DNA of 64,000 nucleotides from Mya arenaria (lineage: Eukaryota; Mollusca; Bivalvia; Myida; Myidae). The position numbers and the translations under genes are program-made. The notes under the pieces are model-generated. The model was given only the letters and a program-made list of their open reading frames with translations. It ran no database searches and had not been told where the DNA came from. Of the stretch, positions 13,601 through 26,400 are shown in pieces (positions within the stretch are counted from its first letter, which is position 1; each line of letters opens with the position of its first letter). The stretch lies in NCBI RefSeq assembly GCF_026914265.1, contig NC_069130.1:4052001-4116000 (forward strand). The letters run 5' to 3'.

Positions 13601-13949
13601 ATATACATGTTTTCACATACTTGAGTATACATTGAGTAGTATTTATTACAAAGCAAAACCTGCAATTCGTTCAAATACCATTTTGTCATGTCCCAATTTT
13701 TTAGGGTTGCCACGTCACAACGTCCTTCCGGTAAAGAACTACGAGAACGAGGTGCAGCTCGAGGCGGCCACAAGCGCCCTGGCCCTGCTGGCGCTTCGAC
13801 AGGCACTCAACATCACAGAGGACTTTCTGGAGGACGTTCGTGATAAGAGGGCCTCCACCATGGCCGCTCAGGGAAGGGGTTCAAGCTTCGGAAGTGGGGG
13901 AGGCGAAGAAGAGATGATGGAGATAGGGAGTGATAGTTATAGTTTATAG
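7666..13949 (+). CDS. IFI44-like GTPase, C-terminal five exons
   Basis: Five exons with matching phases: 7666-7863, 8136-8279, 8642-8813, 13097-13222 and 13705-13949 (stop TAG 13947-13949), giving 294 residues. The first carries the P-loop GPIGSGKSS preceded by a beta strand (EIRVLLL). The second has the G3-like CDTRGLE. The third has PITPESPGF and VHCVLFVLEA. The fourth has the G4 motif LLTKVD. The fifth has NVLPVKNYENE, then LALRQALNITEDFLED and a Gly/Ser/Glu-rich tail ending SDSYSL. Order and wording match the GTPase domain of vertebrate interferon-induced protein 44 and 44-like, a family expanded in bivalves and often linked to antiviral response. No start codon is visible: the N-terminal part (often a TLDc domain) must lie upstream, beyond or before the satellite. 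All key GTPase residues look intact. Intron 3 (4.3 kb) holds a minisatellite. Confidence 0.9.
9650..11745. repeat. 57-bp minisatellite in intron of the GTPase gene
   Basis: Tandem units of 57 bases with the blocks GTGCGAGTGTTTTGC, ATGCTATTACACGCGCC and ATGACTCTACGAGCA. The clean core is about 9700-10640. Downstream to about 11745 the units are progressively more diverged and irregular but still recognisable by the ACGCGCC-ATGACTC and GTGCGAGTG blocks. Since 57 is 19 codons, the clean core is open on both strands; plus-strand units read CECFAQSDAITRAMTLRAL. This is repeat arithmetic, not evidence of a gene. It sits between exons 3 and 4 of the IFI44-like gene. Confidence 0.95.
11746..13096 (+). 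other. Rest of intron 3, possible old dispersed repeats
   Basis: AT-rich intron sequence. The part around 12150-12600 has phrasing such as GGGCCATCATAC and AAGATCAAGGTCAC that resembles old dispersed repeats of invertebrates, but I see no termini. No exon is visible before the acceptor CCACAG at 13091-13096. Confidence 0.4.
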
Positions 13950-14500
13950 GAGAAAGTCACTAATTAAAAAGAAGCAGAAGAAGATATCTCTACTATTTGA
14001 AAAACATATTAAAATGACACATGACTTATGCACTATATCCATGCTCTAGATATCAAGACGAACTTAATATTATAAACTTAAAAATAACACCAAAAATGTA
14101 TTACTTAGTAATAATACATGATATATTTCTTAACTATTATGTTATTCATCTTCAAAAATACTAACTACTAATTCACTTTTTTACTAGAATTATATACGTA
14201 ACTAACCTTAATATCATTGTCCCATTCCCACCCCACTAAAAGGCGAAAACGAAAAATTAGAAGGGTCTATAGGGTAAAGCTATGTCGATCTTATTATTGC
14301 TTTGGGTACCAATTCTAATGCAAAATTGTATTTCTAAGATTTAATTTTACAGATGAATGCTCACATATTCTCTACTCACAAGATATCTATACTTAAACAT
14401 ATATTTTCCTTATCTCAAATGCGTTAAATATATGAATATCTATTTTTTTAAGATGTTTACAATTCATATTTTAACGTACAAACTGCCTTAAACAGTCTTG
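13950..14500. other. 3' flank of the GTPase gene
   Basis: AT-rich sequence after the stop codon. A variant polyadenylation hexamer (ATTAAA) occurs near 14008, so the transcript may end close by. No other feature is seen. Confidence 0.35.
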
Positions 14501-14509
14501 ATCTCTCCC

Positions 14510-15760
14510 TTATTATATGCAGTTTTTTTGCATAAGTATTAATCTCTCCCTATAGCATTTATTGATATATTTTCTTTGTTTGATTGTATACAATAGCAAT
14601 TCATTTACCATGTGATACTCATCTTCTAATTTGTTGCATACTCTACATAAGCCATCTTCTCTTGTAATATTTGTCCATCTTCCGGTCTCCACTGAGTGCC
14701 GGTGTGATGATATTCGTAATTTAGTTAATGCTATTAATGTTAGCATTCTTCAAATATGCCTGTACCTCGAAAATTGCGAGACTTTATAAAACGACGCTCT
14801 AGGTGAGTTCTATAAACTGCTGTAAATAAATCCTTTATTCGACGCTGGGAAAAACTGATAAATGTGTTTGTATTGCCCACCCCTTGGGAAATCCAGACCT
14901 CATGAAAACAATAATTACATGAAATATGTTTTACATATACTGCCCATTTAATTTTTCGTGGGTGATTTCCAATTTCAATTTACATCGTTTTATACATGAT
15001 CTTTGAATACTTTCGTTCACTGCAATGTAACATATTGAACCAATATTTTAAAATGCATGTCAATCACGTAGAATACAAATATATTCTTCCTAGTTCACCA
15101 CATACAAACTCACTTTGTGTCGAGGTTGTTACCCCTAATCAGTTCTTATAAAACATTGTTTGCATTATTTCTATATTGCTAGCACTAAAAAATCCCCAAA
15201 CCTCATAACCATAAAATAAGATGCGCTAATTTATTTCACAAATTTAACATATGATCCGTTGATATGCTTATTAAGCTCTGAATATTTTTTTTCAGTTTAC
15301 AAAGAGTCTTATTTGCCAGACCTGAAAGTGTTTATAACAATCCATAAAAGAGCCCTACTTTATGAGAACAATTATACCTTGTTTGACACACCTTCTATTT
15401 CTGAGTCACTTTCATGAAATTGCAAATTTTATGGTAGTCTACCGCCTTTTCTAAATGCAAAGTGTTCGTCTTATCCTTATTTACAAATAGCTTCAAAAAT
15501 CATCTGCATACATCAATATAAATAATTTAAATGTATCAACATCTATTCCTTTGGCACCCTTAAAATTTCAATAAATATTCTAAATTGTGTAGGTAAAAAC
15601 AAAAAAGAAACGGGCGTCGAAATAATTACGGGCTTAAACATACCCCTCGACGAACACCAAGAAAAGTTTCAAATAAATCACCAGTTCCTCACCAGGAGAG
15701 GAGGGTATCATTAAGAAATATAGGAAGACAAGAAGTGTACGCAAATATGTTCGCCTAATA
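14510..15760 (-). mobile_element. LINE reverse transcriptase relic
   Basis: Read on the minus strand, fragments appear in the correct order for a LINE ORF2 3' half. A weak motif-B-like piece lies near 15700. GIDVDTFKLFILMYADD is at about 15500-15550 (motif C). LFVNKDKTNTLHL follows near 15450. FYGYEVWGFFSASNIE is near 15150-15210. The C-terminal LTKLRISSHRHSVETGRW with the zinc-knuckle-like CRVCNKLEDEYH is at 14620-14730. Stops and frame changes between the pieces show that it is old and dead. The class is a LINE with a C-terminal Cys/His motif; the clade is not resolved. Confidence 0.75.
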
Positions 15761-16129
15761 AGTATTGAAATATCGCTTGGTATGTGGTCGTTTTTTTTTG
15801 TATTTTCTAACATTAGCAAAGATTGTATTTTTTCTGATACCGTTTTGTTGGCATCCTTTACTTACGGATGTCCGTATATCATATGTCTATTCCATGTAAC
15901 ATGCTCTATTTTTCGCCATTGTACTATGCTGTTTTCTTGTCTCATATTATCTCAACATGCATATCTTACACATGTTTGCTATTTGATAGATGTGTTTGAA
16001 TAAAACATTCAATAACATGGTATCTGTTATCTAATACAACTAATTAAATTTCTTAAAGTTTATGACATACAAAAATATAACTTACAAATACAACGCATCA
16101 TAAGTTTCGGTTTCGGGATTGTTGGGATA

Positions 16130-16365
16130 AGAGTGAGGTTGTGCGGTACCTGACGATCCTTGATAAACATACCTTGTTTTTTTATATATAAAATATGTAT
16201 GCACCGTGCTGCTTGTGGAGTTTTGTACTGTTCTTCCATGTTTTTTGTTTGTGATTTTATGTTTTATGGTTTTTGCGTTTACCTAGTGCCATTAAACTGG
16301 GTTTTTGTTTAAACATTTTGTTACTGGTCTTGTTTCTGTAGCTTTTCGCATAAATATTCTAAGGT
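16130..16365 (+). repeat. Dispersed short repeat, fuller copy
   Basis: This copy shares GATCCTTGATAAACATACC, a CATGTTTTTTGTTTGTGATT segment and the GTTTAAAC/TTGTTTCTGTAG end with the inverted copy at 19985-20200. Its last 75 bases match 415-482 and 19449-19521. Confidence 0.65.
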
Positions 16366-16399
16366 ACATTCTGTTAAAAGAAATAAGGGGACATCTTAA

Positions 16400-17210
16400 A
16401 ATGAAGCGGATGTTAACGCTAGAACACTTTATTGACGTCACAGATGTAGAAACTGTTCTCTTTTATCAGGAACAAGTTTGAAGAACATGCAAACTCCATT
16501 CAGACAGCAAAATATGACATTAAACATCTTCAAACATCTTGTAAACCGCTACATGATATGACCAACTCTTTAGAAAAATGGCCAATGAACATGCCAACGA
16601 CAAGATATTGGATGCTGAATTTCGTCGCATGAACGAAAGCCTAATATTGTATGGCATTCCAGAGAATACAGCGCATTCTCAACAAGGTGTGAAGAGGGTG
16701 GAGCCAAACAGGAGCCGGTCCCATCAGCATAAACTATTCACAAAGAAAGTCTTGATTGGCGCCAGCTTGTAAATATCGTTATCAAAGACGTATTGACCAT
16801 TAAGGCTTATCACATTTTATTTGACCGGGCACATAGGTCGAAAATTATTGAACGATCTAAGAAACCCCGCCCAAACATTATCAAGTTCAACTTTTATCAT
16901 GAACGTGAACATGTCCGCTAGGCGGCGGCTACAGCAAGAGACGACCTGAAGAAGCGTGGAGTGGCGCGACGCACGGCAGAAACTCTACTCAATCTTTCAT
17001 GCCGAAAAACAGAAAGAAGATCGTGTACGATTTTCTGGGGACAAACTTCACATCAATAATTAAGTGTAAACCCCAACCAAACATTTCCCTAATAAGGGGG
17101 TTAGGAAGAGCATTTGGATATTATTTCATGGAACATTAATGGACAATGTAGAAAACTAGCGGACCTGCTTTTTTCACTTAACAACATAGAACAATTTTCG
17201 TTCGAAAATA
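16400..17210 (+). mobile_element. L1-like LINE relic: end of ORF1 and start of ORF2
   Basis: The plus strand encodes an ORF1-like segment (RRMNESLILYGIPEN, about 16626-16670, then VIKDVLTIKAYHILFDRAHR near 16780-16840 and RPNIIKFNFYHEREHVR near 16870-16920). After a short gap comes the start of an apurinic-type endonuclease, HLDIISWNINGQCRKLADLL, at about 17112-17172. This is the usual order for two-ORF LINEs. ORF1 is interrupted by stops and frame changes, and ORF2 breaks off about 30 codons in. It is a 5' fragment, the opposite of the usual 5' truncation, so a later deletion or rearrangement removed the rest. Confidence 0.75.
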
Positions 17211-17524
17211 CTTGAATCACATTTTATTTTAAAATACAGGAGCTAAATTTTATTCATGTGAAATATTATTTAAAAATGTACAGTATTCCTCTGATTATTT
17301 TAAGTAAACTTCTTTCGGTCCACCATAAATGCTTCTTAAAATATGTGGTGTAAACAAAATAACTTCAATAGTGAAAGGAGATCAAATAGCGGGGTTCAAA
17401 GTAAGGTATTTTTACAGATTTTCAAATGAGGAGCATGTTAAGTGCGGAACAAAACGGCGGATGTTTGTGGTATTTTTGGGGTATTTTTGAAGGATATTTT
17501 GATCTTATAAATAGGTTTATATCA

Positions 17525-17607
17525 ATTTGAAAGCCATGTTCCACAGGATCAAAAGCTTTCTGAAAGTCTAACATAACCATGCCTGTAAAAAATCCTTTGG
17601 ACAATAA
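17525..17607 (-). mobile_element. Short LINE reverse transcriptase fragment (motif A)
   Basis: The minus strand reads TGMVMLDFQKAFDPVEHG, the motif A region of LINE reverse transcriptases. Only about 25-30 codons are recognisable. It may be the inverted remainder of the LINE whose 5' part lies at 16400-17210, but nothing proves a link. Confidence 0.6.
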
Positions 17608-17609
17608 CA

Positions 17610-18890
17610 TCTTATGTGATCCATCAAGTGTGCGAGGCAGACAACTGTGGAATGACTACATTGTATTTCTTAATGATTGTAATCCATACAATATAGTATG
17701 TTGTGTGTACACATATCTTTATGTACTTGAAGATACAAAATTAGCTTTATTATTCCAACATAAGGGTTACTGTTGTGAATATACAAGAATTAACACGTGC
17801 ACTTTCTATGTCTTAATTTAAATTGAACAAAATTTCAAGGTACGCAGAAGCATCTTTCAAATATTATATTGTAGAGGTTTTATCCATATAAATATACATT
17901 AGACAGTTAACAATTTGTAAGCACGTTTAAAACATGTTTGCGATTGTATAATAACCTTGGAGTAATTCTTTTGAATCGTTCGAGCGATTGTTAAAATATA
18001 TGAGCGATTTTTAAAAAGGTATGCTTTTGTCCGGCTAATTGACGTTATACGATTATGACAGAAGCTTCATGGTCAAACAGCTTGATACTATAGCTGACAT
18101 TAGCGTTTCAAATATTTATTTAAACTCTTCAACACAACATATACGAGTAACAGATCAAACATCCATCACCAGGTCAGCAAATGATACTCTTGTTGGGCCT
18201 GTTCTAGATCAACAGTTACTTTCTGTATTGCTCCCTGACAATCCATTGTCGCTATCTGTAAGGGTAAAATAGTTTGATGAATAAAATAGTATAATAAAGG
18301 ATTTTTTATACGATTAGGCTATTTCAGTGAATCTATGAGTTTCAAAGAACAATACATAAACTTTAAGAATGCATTATTGGATGTAATTGATTTATTGTTT
18401 GATTGTTAAATGTATCGATAATTAGCATAATAAAACATTGTATTAACAAGTAAAACATTTCATTTTTCTATTTTTCATTACAAACAAATACTATACAACA
18501 CAGCACATTGCAAACATATGTATACATATAATTGAGACATTTATATGGCGTACTTGTTATTTGTATTACATAATATCTGTTTCTTAAGTATTGGTGTGTG
18601 AGTGATATCACAGGCAAAAACATATTGTACAAAAAGGTATAAATGTATATAGGTGACTGCCAAAGAAGGTAGCAGTTATTTAATCGTTCAATATCTTAAT
18701 ATTTAAAGAAAAAAAGAATAAGAAGATGATAATGGAGAAGGGTAGAACGTATAGAAAGGATAGAAATAATAGAAAGGAGGTATTTATGCATTTATTCAGC
18801 AGATACCTTTCTTTTTATGGAAGTTTATTTTGTTGTTGACTAGAACTGTTTCGCGCTCTATTTTATCTCTAAGTTTAACATAGTTCATAA
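17610..18890. other. AT-rich stretch without recognisable gene
   Basis: Short open frames occur at 17579-17821 and 18039-18272, but none has domains or splice context. Part of 18430-18890 may be the 3' end of the LINE relic that follows on the minus strand. Confidence 0.35.
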
Positions 18891-18899
18891 AAATGAAAA

Positions 18900-19335
18900 G
18901 GTTGGTATAGTGTTTATGTTTTTCATGCTAAAGATAAACTTCATTGGCAGTAATAAAAAGTTCATTTTTGTCTTATGTTGTAATTTTTCAAAGATGCCAA
19001 AGCTTATGGTTTTTAAGTTCAAATTGATCGCGAGTTTGGATAATGATCAATTTTTCTTTTTAATTGAGACCATAGATTTTGTGTAATTCTTCATTCCCAG
19101 AATATATGTTCCTGTGTTTCGATGTATTCCCCGCAAAAATCACATAAACTAAAATTTAAGATTACACACTTTGTTAGTAGGTATAATTCTGTTTAAAAAA
19201 TTGTATTGAAAACTTCTAAGAGTAACATAATTGGTGCATCTATAATAAGATGTGTTGATTAATTTCCATAAAGTATTATCTATATGGTATGACCCGTTTC
19301 CATTTTCCAAGTTGGATTGAGTATAGCAATGTGCT
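18900..19335 (-). mobile_element. LINE ORF2 C-terminal relic with zinc-binding motif
   Basis: The minus-strand translation shows a C-x2-C-x8-H pattern (CDFCGEYIETQEHIFW, about 19090-19150) followed by LWSQLKRKI. This matches the zf-RVT type C-terminus of L1-like reverse transcriptases (Cys-x2-Cys, then ETxxHLFW and a Trp). Upstream fragments such as NPTWKMETGH (near 19300) fit the preceding region. It is decayed. Confidence 0.65.
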
Positions 19336-19439
19336 TGGTTTTTTCTTTTGCTTGTTTTGATTTTGTGTTATAGCGTGTCTTGAGGGTCATTTATTGGCAT
19401 GGCAGCTCTCATTTGATCATTCATTGACTGTGGCAAAAA

Positions 19440-19525
19440 GGCTATTAGTGCCATTAAACCGGGTTTATGTTTAAACGTTTTGCTACTGAGCTTGTTTCTG
19501 TAGTTTTTCGCATAAATATTGATAA
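19440..19525 (+). repeat. Dispersed short repeat, partial copy
   Basis: About 75 bases nearly identical to the 3' part of the copy at 16130-16365. Confidence 0.6.
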
Positions 19526-19984
19526 TATTTCAGATAATCGTTATTTTGATATTGTATAAAAAATTATGAACATTTCATTGCGTTTCAAAATATCACACAA
19601 ATAATCGATCCTAACTTTTATCTGAATCAATTTTGAGCAACATTCTTCTGAATTACATGATTTTGTGAAATAGTTTTATTACCATGAACAATACGGAGAG
19701 ATCCCTAGTAGCCGTAACTTAAACGGTATCCGTGTGTATTGGCACTTGGTTTTTTATTATAGTGAACAGAATACAAATACATCGCAAGTAGCTATAACGT
19801 AATGCTAACCGTCTAGAGGTATGTGGTTTCTTATAACAATGACCAATACATAGAATTCATAACGATAACCGTTTCATGAGACTGTAGGTTCAAGTCCTGA
19901 ACGAGACTCAGCGAGAGACACAAAAATGTCACAAGGCAACACACTGAGATAACATATGACTTATTAAAACGTTTTTAGAAATAG

Positions 19985-20200
19985 CTGTGTGAAAAACTAC
20001 AGAAAAAAGCTCAGCTGCAAAAAGTTTAAACAGAAATCCCGTTTAATGTCACAAAATCACAAACAAGAAACATGGAAGAACAGCACAAAACTCCACAAAC
20101 AGCACAGTGCATACATACTATCTCTAAAAAAACTAGGTATGTTTATCAAGGATTGTTAGGTACCGCCTTGGAACGGTCAATGTATATTTACTGGGTGGGT
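19985..20200 (-). repeat. Dispersed short repeat, fuller inverted copy
   Basis: Reverse-complement relative of 16130-16365, from the TACAG/GTTTAAAC end to the TTGTTAGGTACCGCC end. Confidence 0.65.
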
Positions 20201-20662
20201 ATGACTTAGTCAAATATTGTTATCAAACCTATTTAGATTACCATCTTGCATTATGAATTATCTCACCGTAAGGATTTCTTGAAAACAGTCCAGGAGTATA
20301 GCGTATTTATGTTTCCGTGATCCGGTCTCTAAACTTGCCAAGGGAGAGTAGATTGGTAGTTGGGAGCAAATAGAAGAAACCTTTAAATATGAAAACAAAT
20401 CAAGTGATTCTAAAGCAAACATACTGAAGGCCAATGGACCCGGATGCACCTTAAGCTTGAGACAGATCGTCAAGTAATAGTTATCCTCAAAGTAATAAGG
20501 TACCTTGACCAATGAAGGAATTATATTTTGTGAATAGATGAATGAACCTGGTTGTATATTGAATCGGCGGTTGCTTTAAAAATCTCTGAAATAGGTAACA
20601 TGTCACACGGCATAGCGAGACTTCAATTAGTGCCGTAGTTTAATTTCGTATGTTTAAAGCAA

Positions 20663-23390
20663 TTAATAAACAAAATGTGAAACCTGAACGCCTATTATCC
20701 AGGCGTCGCTGTCGGGTGCCAGACACATCTCGGAAATCATGCCTTTAGGGTCTATACCGGAACTACCCGAACCGGAAGTATCCGCACCGGAAGTGCTATA
20801 GCAATTGAAGTCTGCGGACTGGGCGCCGCGCATTGCATCCATAAGCAGTGTTCCATCACATCCTTTTATGTCTAAAAGGGGGTGATTTTGAAATTATGCT
20901 TGCGTCTGTTAGTAATACGGCATTGTTTTCAATTTATTCGATCGTGGTAAAGTATGTTATACATAGATGTAATTCACTAATTGCCTATGAAAATGATCAC
21001 AATATTTCATTAGGGTAATTATTTTTGAGGTTAAAATAACAAAGTCGACGAGCATGTATATACAGCTCTTTGGTAAAATCGGGGACATTAGAAAATGTCA
21101 ATGCCAAATTCGCCTTCCCGACATAATCAACATACCATAAAACATCAAACTGCTAGGGGTACTTGAACCTAGCCGACAGAAATGAACCTACCCGATGGGC
21201 ATGGCCCGTTGTCACACTCGCGGGAGAGCATGGACTCGCCTGTACACTCTCTACCGCCATTGGCGGGGGCGGGAGCCGTGCACGTTCGGAGCGTCCGCTG
21301 CATCCCCATTCCGCAGATAGAGTTACAGGAAGTTAAGTTAGACCAACCTGTCCATCCTCCGTCTAGGTGAGAACGTTTTAAAATGTTAAGCTTTCGTGAA
21401 TTTATAGTGTAGCAACACAATTCGGATACAAACCAGACTAGTATGCAATTACAGCAGTTACCTGATATGATTTATGATTTGTAAATATTCACTCCTTGGC
21501 AAAATGACGCGGAAAGGGTAGCTACCTCTTAAACATCCGGGCATTTCACATTTCTCAAACGAGGCAGGGGAACCCTCACACTCTTTGCCACCAAATTGTG
21601 GCGGGGGATTATCGCACTTCCGGGTTGAGTAGGCCACACCCACATCGCACGTGACACTGCATGAGCCAGCCGAGGTAAAATTACCCCACCCACCGTCTGG
21701 AAGGGCAGAGTACTCCACATCGGATGCTTTTACTCAAAGTTACATTCTGAATTTTTAATTAAAAACACTTTTTCTCTCAGCAAAATAGTAAGATGGTAAT
21801 AGTAGATATCATACCATTGGCAAGCAGTACATCAATTGCTGAAATACTGCAGAAACTGTGGGAACCAAGTGTCTGTCTTTGGACTTTCCTACACATCGAT
21901 AATTTCACTCAGTAGCCGGTTTTCATGCATATTGCGAGAACGTCCTTTCGGTAGAGTGAAGTCTTAGATTATTTTTATTCCGTTTTTGGAAGTGTTAAGG
22001 TGGAACGCGACTATGATTTTTTTTTCGAGTTACTGTCTGAAAATTGGAATACGAATAGAACAGCGTATGCCCGATTAGGAACTGTTTTTACATTGTCAAT
22101 ATTCGGAACAGTTTTGAAACTATGACTCCTCAAAATATACCACTGACGTTAATTTTGAGACGTCTCTCATATTTTTGCGTTCCAGCCACAATAACCGATA
22201 TTTTCACCAACTCTTCGTTTACCGCTAAGGATTTTAAACCTTAAGTGCGTATTGTGAAAACGTTCACGCATATATATTTTTCGTTCTCTTGTTTTACGTT
22301 ATTTTTTTAAAATTCGTCTTTAACGTCATTTTTCGCGGGAAAAACGGCGTCGTGTTTCGCTGAAAAAAGTGCGCCTTTCTTTAAATCTTGAAAAAACAGC
22401 TCGTTTAATTTTTGATTTTTTATAAATACATGTATTCAATGTTTCAAAATAAGGGTACATCACCGAGTTCGTTTTTGCGCAGTATCAAATAATCTAACCC
22501 CTATACCTGTTATTTTTCATTACGTATTGTTATAAAACGTTTAGCATGACGTAAATCGAAGTATTATTTACGCTATTAAGAGCTTAGTTTTCAATAACCC
22601 ACTGATCAATAACATATAACAGTTGTTGTTAATTTTTGTTAAATTGATATTTCAACATTGTTTTCTTCTGTTGAATTCCGAATAGTTAACATTATTAAAT
22701 CATTAAAGGACTGATTATAAATGAACGATAGTTAAAGTGACATGCTTATCCAAAATCCATGCATAAATATGTATAACAAGGTCAATTTTGACATAACGTA
22801 ATGAAATGAAGTGAACGTCACGATATGATTTTAATGTGATTGTGTCTACCCTAATCTCATAATGTAAAAAATACCATGTTTTATGCTCATTTCTTTCAAA
22901 TCAACTCGGTATTTCACATAAGAACCTTTGTATTCGACAAGATTTCTGCCTCCAAGCGTCAGATCACATACGACCTTACTATCATGGAAGATAAATAGAC
23001 TAATTTATTTGCATGCAGAATATAAGCTTTTTATTTATACTTATGTATAGCTATATCCTACCTATATAAATATTTTGACACCAATTTGTTATAATTTTAA
23101 ACTGTACTATTATTTTATGTACTATTATTTATGTTCTATGTCTATCAATGTTTGGATATATTGTGATTATGTTCAGCCATGGGGAAATTAAGGTATTGAG
23201 TTGAGTTGAGATGGGAGAGTAAGTGTGCATCATTAAATAGTTACTTTAAGCTCATTTTGTTAAGGGTTGTTATAGTTTACGTACAAACACAAGCACAAAA
23301 CGTACAATAAAGTCACGTACGCAAGCACGCGTAAAAACGCACCCACAAACCATCCCACACTCAAGCACGCGTGCACACACACACACACAC

Positions 23391-23429
<39 letters not shown>

Positions 23430-26400
23430 AGCGTGCACACACGCACGCACGCACGCACGCACACACGCACACACACACGCACGCATACACGCACACACGC
23501 ACACACACACACACACACACAAACAATCATACGCACACCCTTACACACGCACGCGCACACTCACATGCACATGTACGCTCTCACACGCACGCACGCACAT
23601 ACGCACGTACGCACGAACGCACGCGTGCACAGCCATTGTACGCACGGCAGGGATAAGGTAGCTATGTTGGCTTCTGTATTGTGGGCATTGAATGCATCAC
23701 CGAAAGTTGTCTCATAAAGTTGCTTGTACGCACCAGAAGCTTTGAAAGTCAGGAAAACAAAATAACTCGTTATGGATTAAAACAAACGATGCATTTATGA
23801 ACAAAATTAAACATTTTACTGCACTAAAAACATTAACTTTAAGATCATTCTTTGAGCCATTTGGAACATATATTTTATCATAGCGTGTGTGTGTGTGTGT
23901 GTGTGCGTGTATGTGCGTTTTCGTGTGCGTGGGCGTGCGTGCATGTACAAGTATGTGGGCGTATACGTGCGTTCATGTGAGTGCATTTGTGTGAACTATA
24001 ACAACCCTTAATAAGATGAGATAATAGAAACAATTCAATGTGATCATTTACAATCAGTGCAAACGCAAGTATTAAACAAAAATACGATTTACCACAACTA
24101 ATACTATTGTTTTAATATGGCTTTAAGAATAAATACATATCGAAAACAATAGTTCTTATAAAGAATACCGAGTTTAATTTGAAATAAATATGACACCATA
24201 GTAAATCCTTTAGCAAACACCAAAAAAAAATAATCATTTTTGCGCTTTCTACTATTAAATAAACAGTTACAATATTGTAATCTGTGAATAATATTTTGTA
24301 TGAGTTTTTTATTTAGTAAGAAGTAAGGGTTTATCAGTCAAAATAATTGTTTGTTATACATGTGGAATATTGATTGTGAATAAGAGTTTCACTGTAAAAT
24401 TTTAGTTTGTTTTAAATTAATTCAATTTTGACCCGTTATATATTGAACACATGACTCATTTTGTTTCTGTTCAAAGAATGACCGATCATTTTTAACGTCA
24501 AGAACTGACCATCCCCCACCCCTCCCCAAACCGTTGCGTAACAAAGGACCCTCGTTGAAAATGTTCAAGAGTTATATTCACTACTAAACTTAGTCCAATA
24601 TACGGTTACTCCTATTAGTGGAAATTATTAAGTGTATGTTATATGTTTATACTTTTTATACAACGATAACCGATTGACCACATCAAGATTAGATTCAAAA
24701 CACTGAACTCTATAGTCGCGTATTTGCGTATTATATAGATCTGTATACTATTACATACATCGCCGATAGTGACATACAGAAGAAAACTTTGGATGATTTT
24801 AGGGGGGGGGGGGCTGCACTCCCTCTACTGCCGGGATCCGTTTGTGCTTATTACAATGCAGATTTCTGTCGATTATCATTTTTGGTTTGTAAGTTATATT
24901 TCGTGTATGAAATGAGTGTCGCACACTGGTTTTACTATGCTAATGCTTAGTTTAGAGCCTTATGATTGCAGATCTTTTCTGAAACTTATAAAAAAATTGG
25001 TAGCTAATAAAGTAGTAGCAGTGCCGTAGCTACACTGAGGCACATCGAGGCAGCTGCCTCGGTGTTTTTTTGAGCATTTAATAATTTTTATAGCTCTAAA
25101 ATAACTCTTTTCGACTCACTTCATTTGCCTCAATGTACACAAACCATCGAACAAACATACTTCAGAATGCAGGGAATCGCTTCTTGCAAAAAAATAATTA
25201 CGGGGGGGGGGGGCATGCCCCCGGACCCCCATAGATCGTTCTGCCTTGGTGTTTTTATAAGTCTGGCTACGGAACTGACTAGAACCGTTTATTGTTGTGT
25301 TATTACTGTATATGTATATATAAAAAAAACAAAGCACTAATCAGCATAGTCGCAGTTCATAGCATAGTGACTGGAACGAGTATTGATGTGTATTAACAAA
25401 ATATTATAATTCGGCAAATGAGATTGCTTAATAATTAAGAAAGCCTCTCATTGACTTATGAAGCTGGTTATTCAGCGCCCGTCTTGAGTGGAATTAGTAA
25501 TGTACAACAACAATAACAAATATCACTAACATAAAACTGATCAGATACTCTAAGATTTCTAATCTTTCCATTTAATGAACAAAAACAATTCGATTAACGT
25601 CATGCTAAAAGTTTAAATACACTACGAATTGAAAAAGAAACAGGTATAGGGGTTAGATTATTTGATACTGCGCAAAAACGAAGTCGGTGAGGTACCCTTT
25701 TCTTGATATCAGCAGATTTGCAATAAAACATTGAATACATGTATTTAAAAAAATTAAACGAGCTGTTTTTTTTCAAGAATTAAAGAAAGGCGCACTTTTT
25801 TCAGCGAAACACGACGCCGTTTTTCCCGCGAAAAATGACGTTATAGACGAATATAGAAACAATAACGTTCAACAAGAGAACGAAAAATATATGAGCGTGA
25901 ACGTTTTCACAAGACGCGCTTGACGTTGAAATTTCATAGCTGTAAACGAAGAATTGATGAAAATATCGGTTATTGTAGCTGGAACGCAAAAATATGAGAG
26001 ACGTCTCAAAATTGACGTCAGTGGTATATTTTGAAGACTCGTAGATTCAAAACTGTTCCGAATAATAAAAAAGTAAAAACAGTCCCTAACTGGGCATATG
26101 CTCTTTTATTCGTATACCAATTTTCAAACAGAAACTCGAAAAAAAAATCATAGTCACGTTCCACCGTAAATGTATGGTTCTGATGGTCAGTCATCGCTCT
26201 TTAAGCGTGGATATAGCATCATGTCAGCTTTTTATTTTTAACAATAATGAGGGCTATGGAAACTTGCAATTTACGGCAAATGGCCGTTACTTTCATGCCG
26301 CATCCACCACATAATCACTCATCGCTGTGACTATCGATCTCACTACATATCGTTACCCATTCAGAATCGCGGCCATTGAGCGGCCTTGAATATCACATGT

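Larger units (their letters stand above)
21995..26169. mobile_element. TTAA-flanked DNA transposon, copy A, non-autonomous
   Basis: Ends are inverted repeats starting GGTGGAACGCGACTATGA next to TTAA (21995-21998) and, at the other end, GTAA (26166-26169, one change from TTAA). The inverted repeats extend about 570 bases each (to about 22565 and from about 25560) and include the segment CGGGAAAAACGGCGTCGTGT. A second copy (51504-59459) shares both ends and the interior. No transposase frame is visible, so it is non-autonomous. TTAA targets suggest the piggyBac or Kolobok superfamily; the long inverted repeats fit Kolobok better, but I cannot settle this. The interior has CA-rich (23270-23640) and GT-rich (23885-23990) tracts. 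It lies in the TSP1-gene intron between the exons at 26462 and 21696. Confidence 0.88.

Noticed and set aside
13530-13704. Open frame extending upstream of the last GTPase exon
   Set aside because: The family-matching sequence starts only at the acceptor ending at 13704, and the upstream part is intron with a pyrimidine tract.
21995-26169. Possible Polinton-type or other large self-synthesising element because of the long inverted repeats
   Set aside because: It is only about 4.2 kb, shows no polymerase, integrase or structural gene, and has TTAA flanks, all of which fit a non-autonomous DNA transposon.
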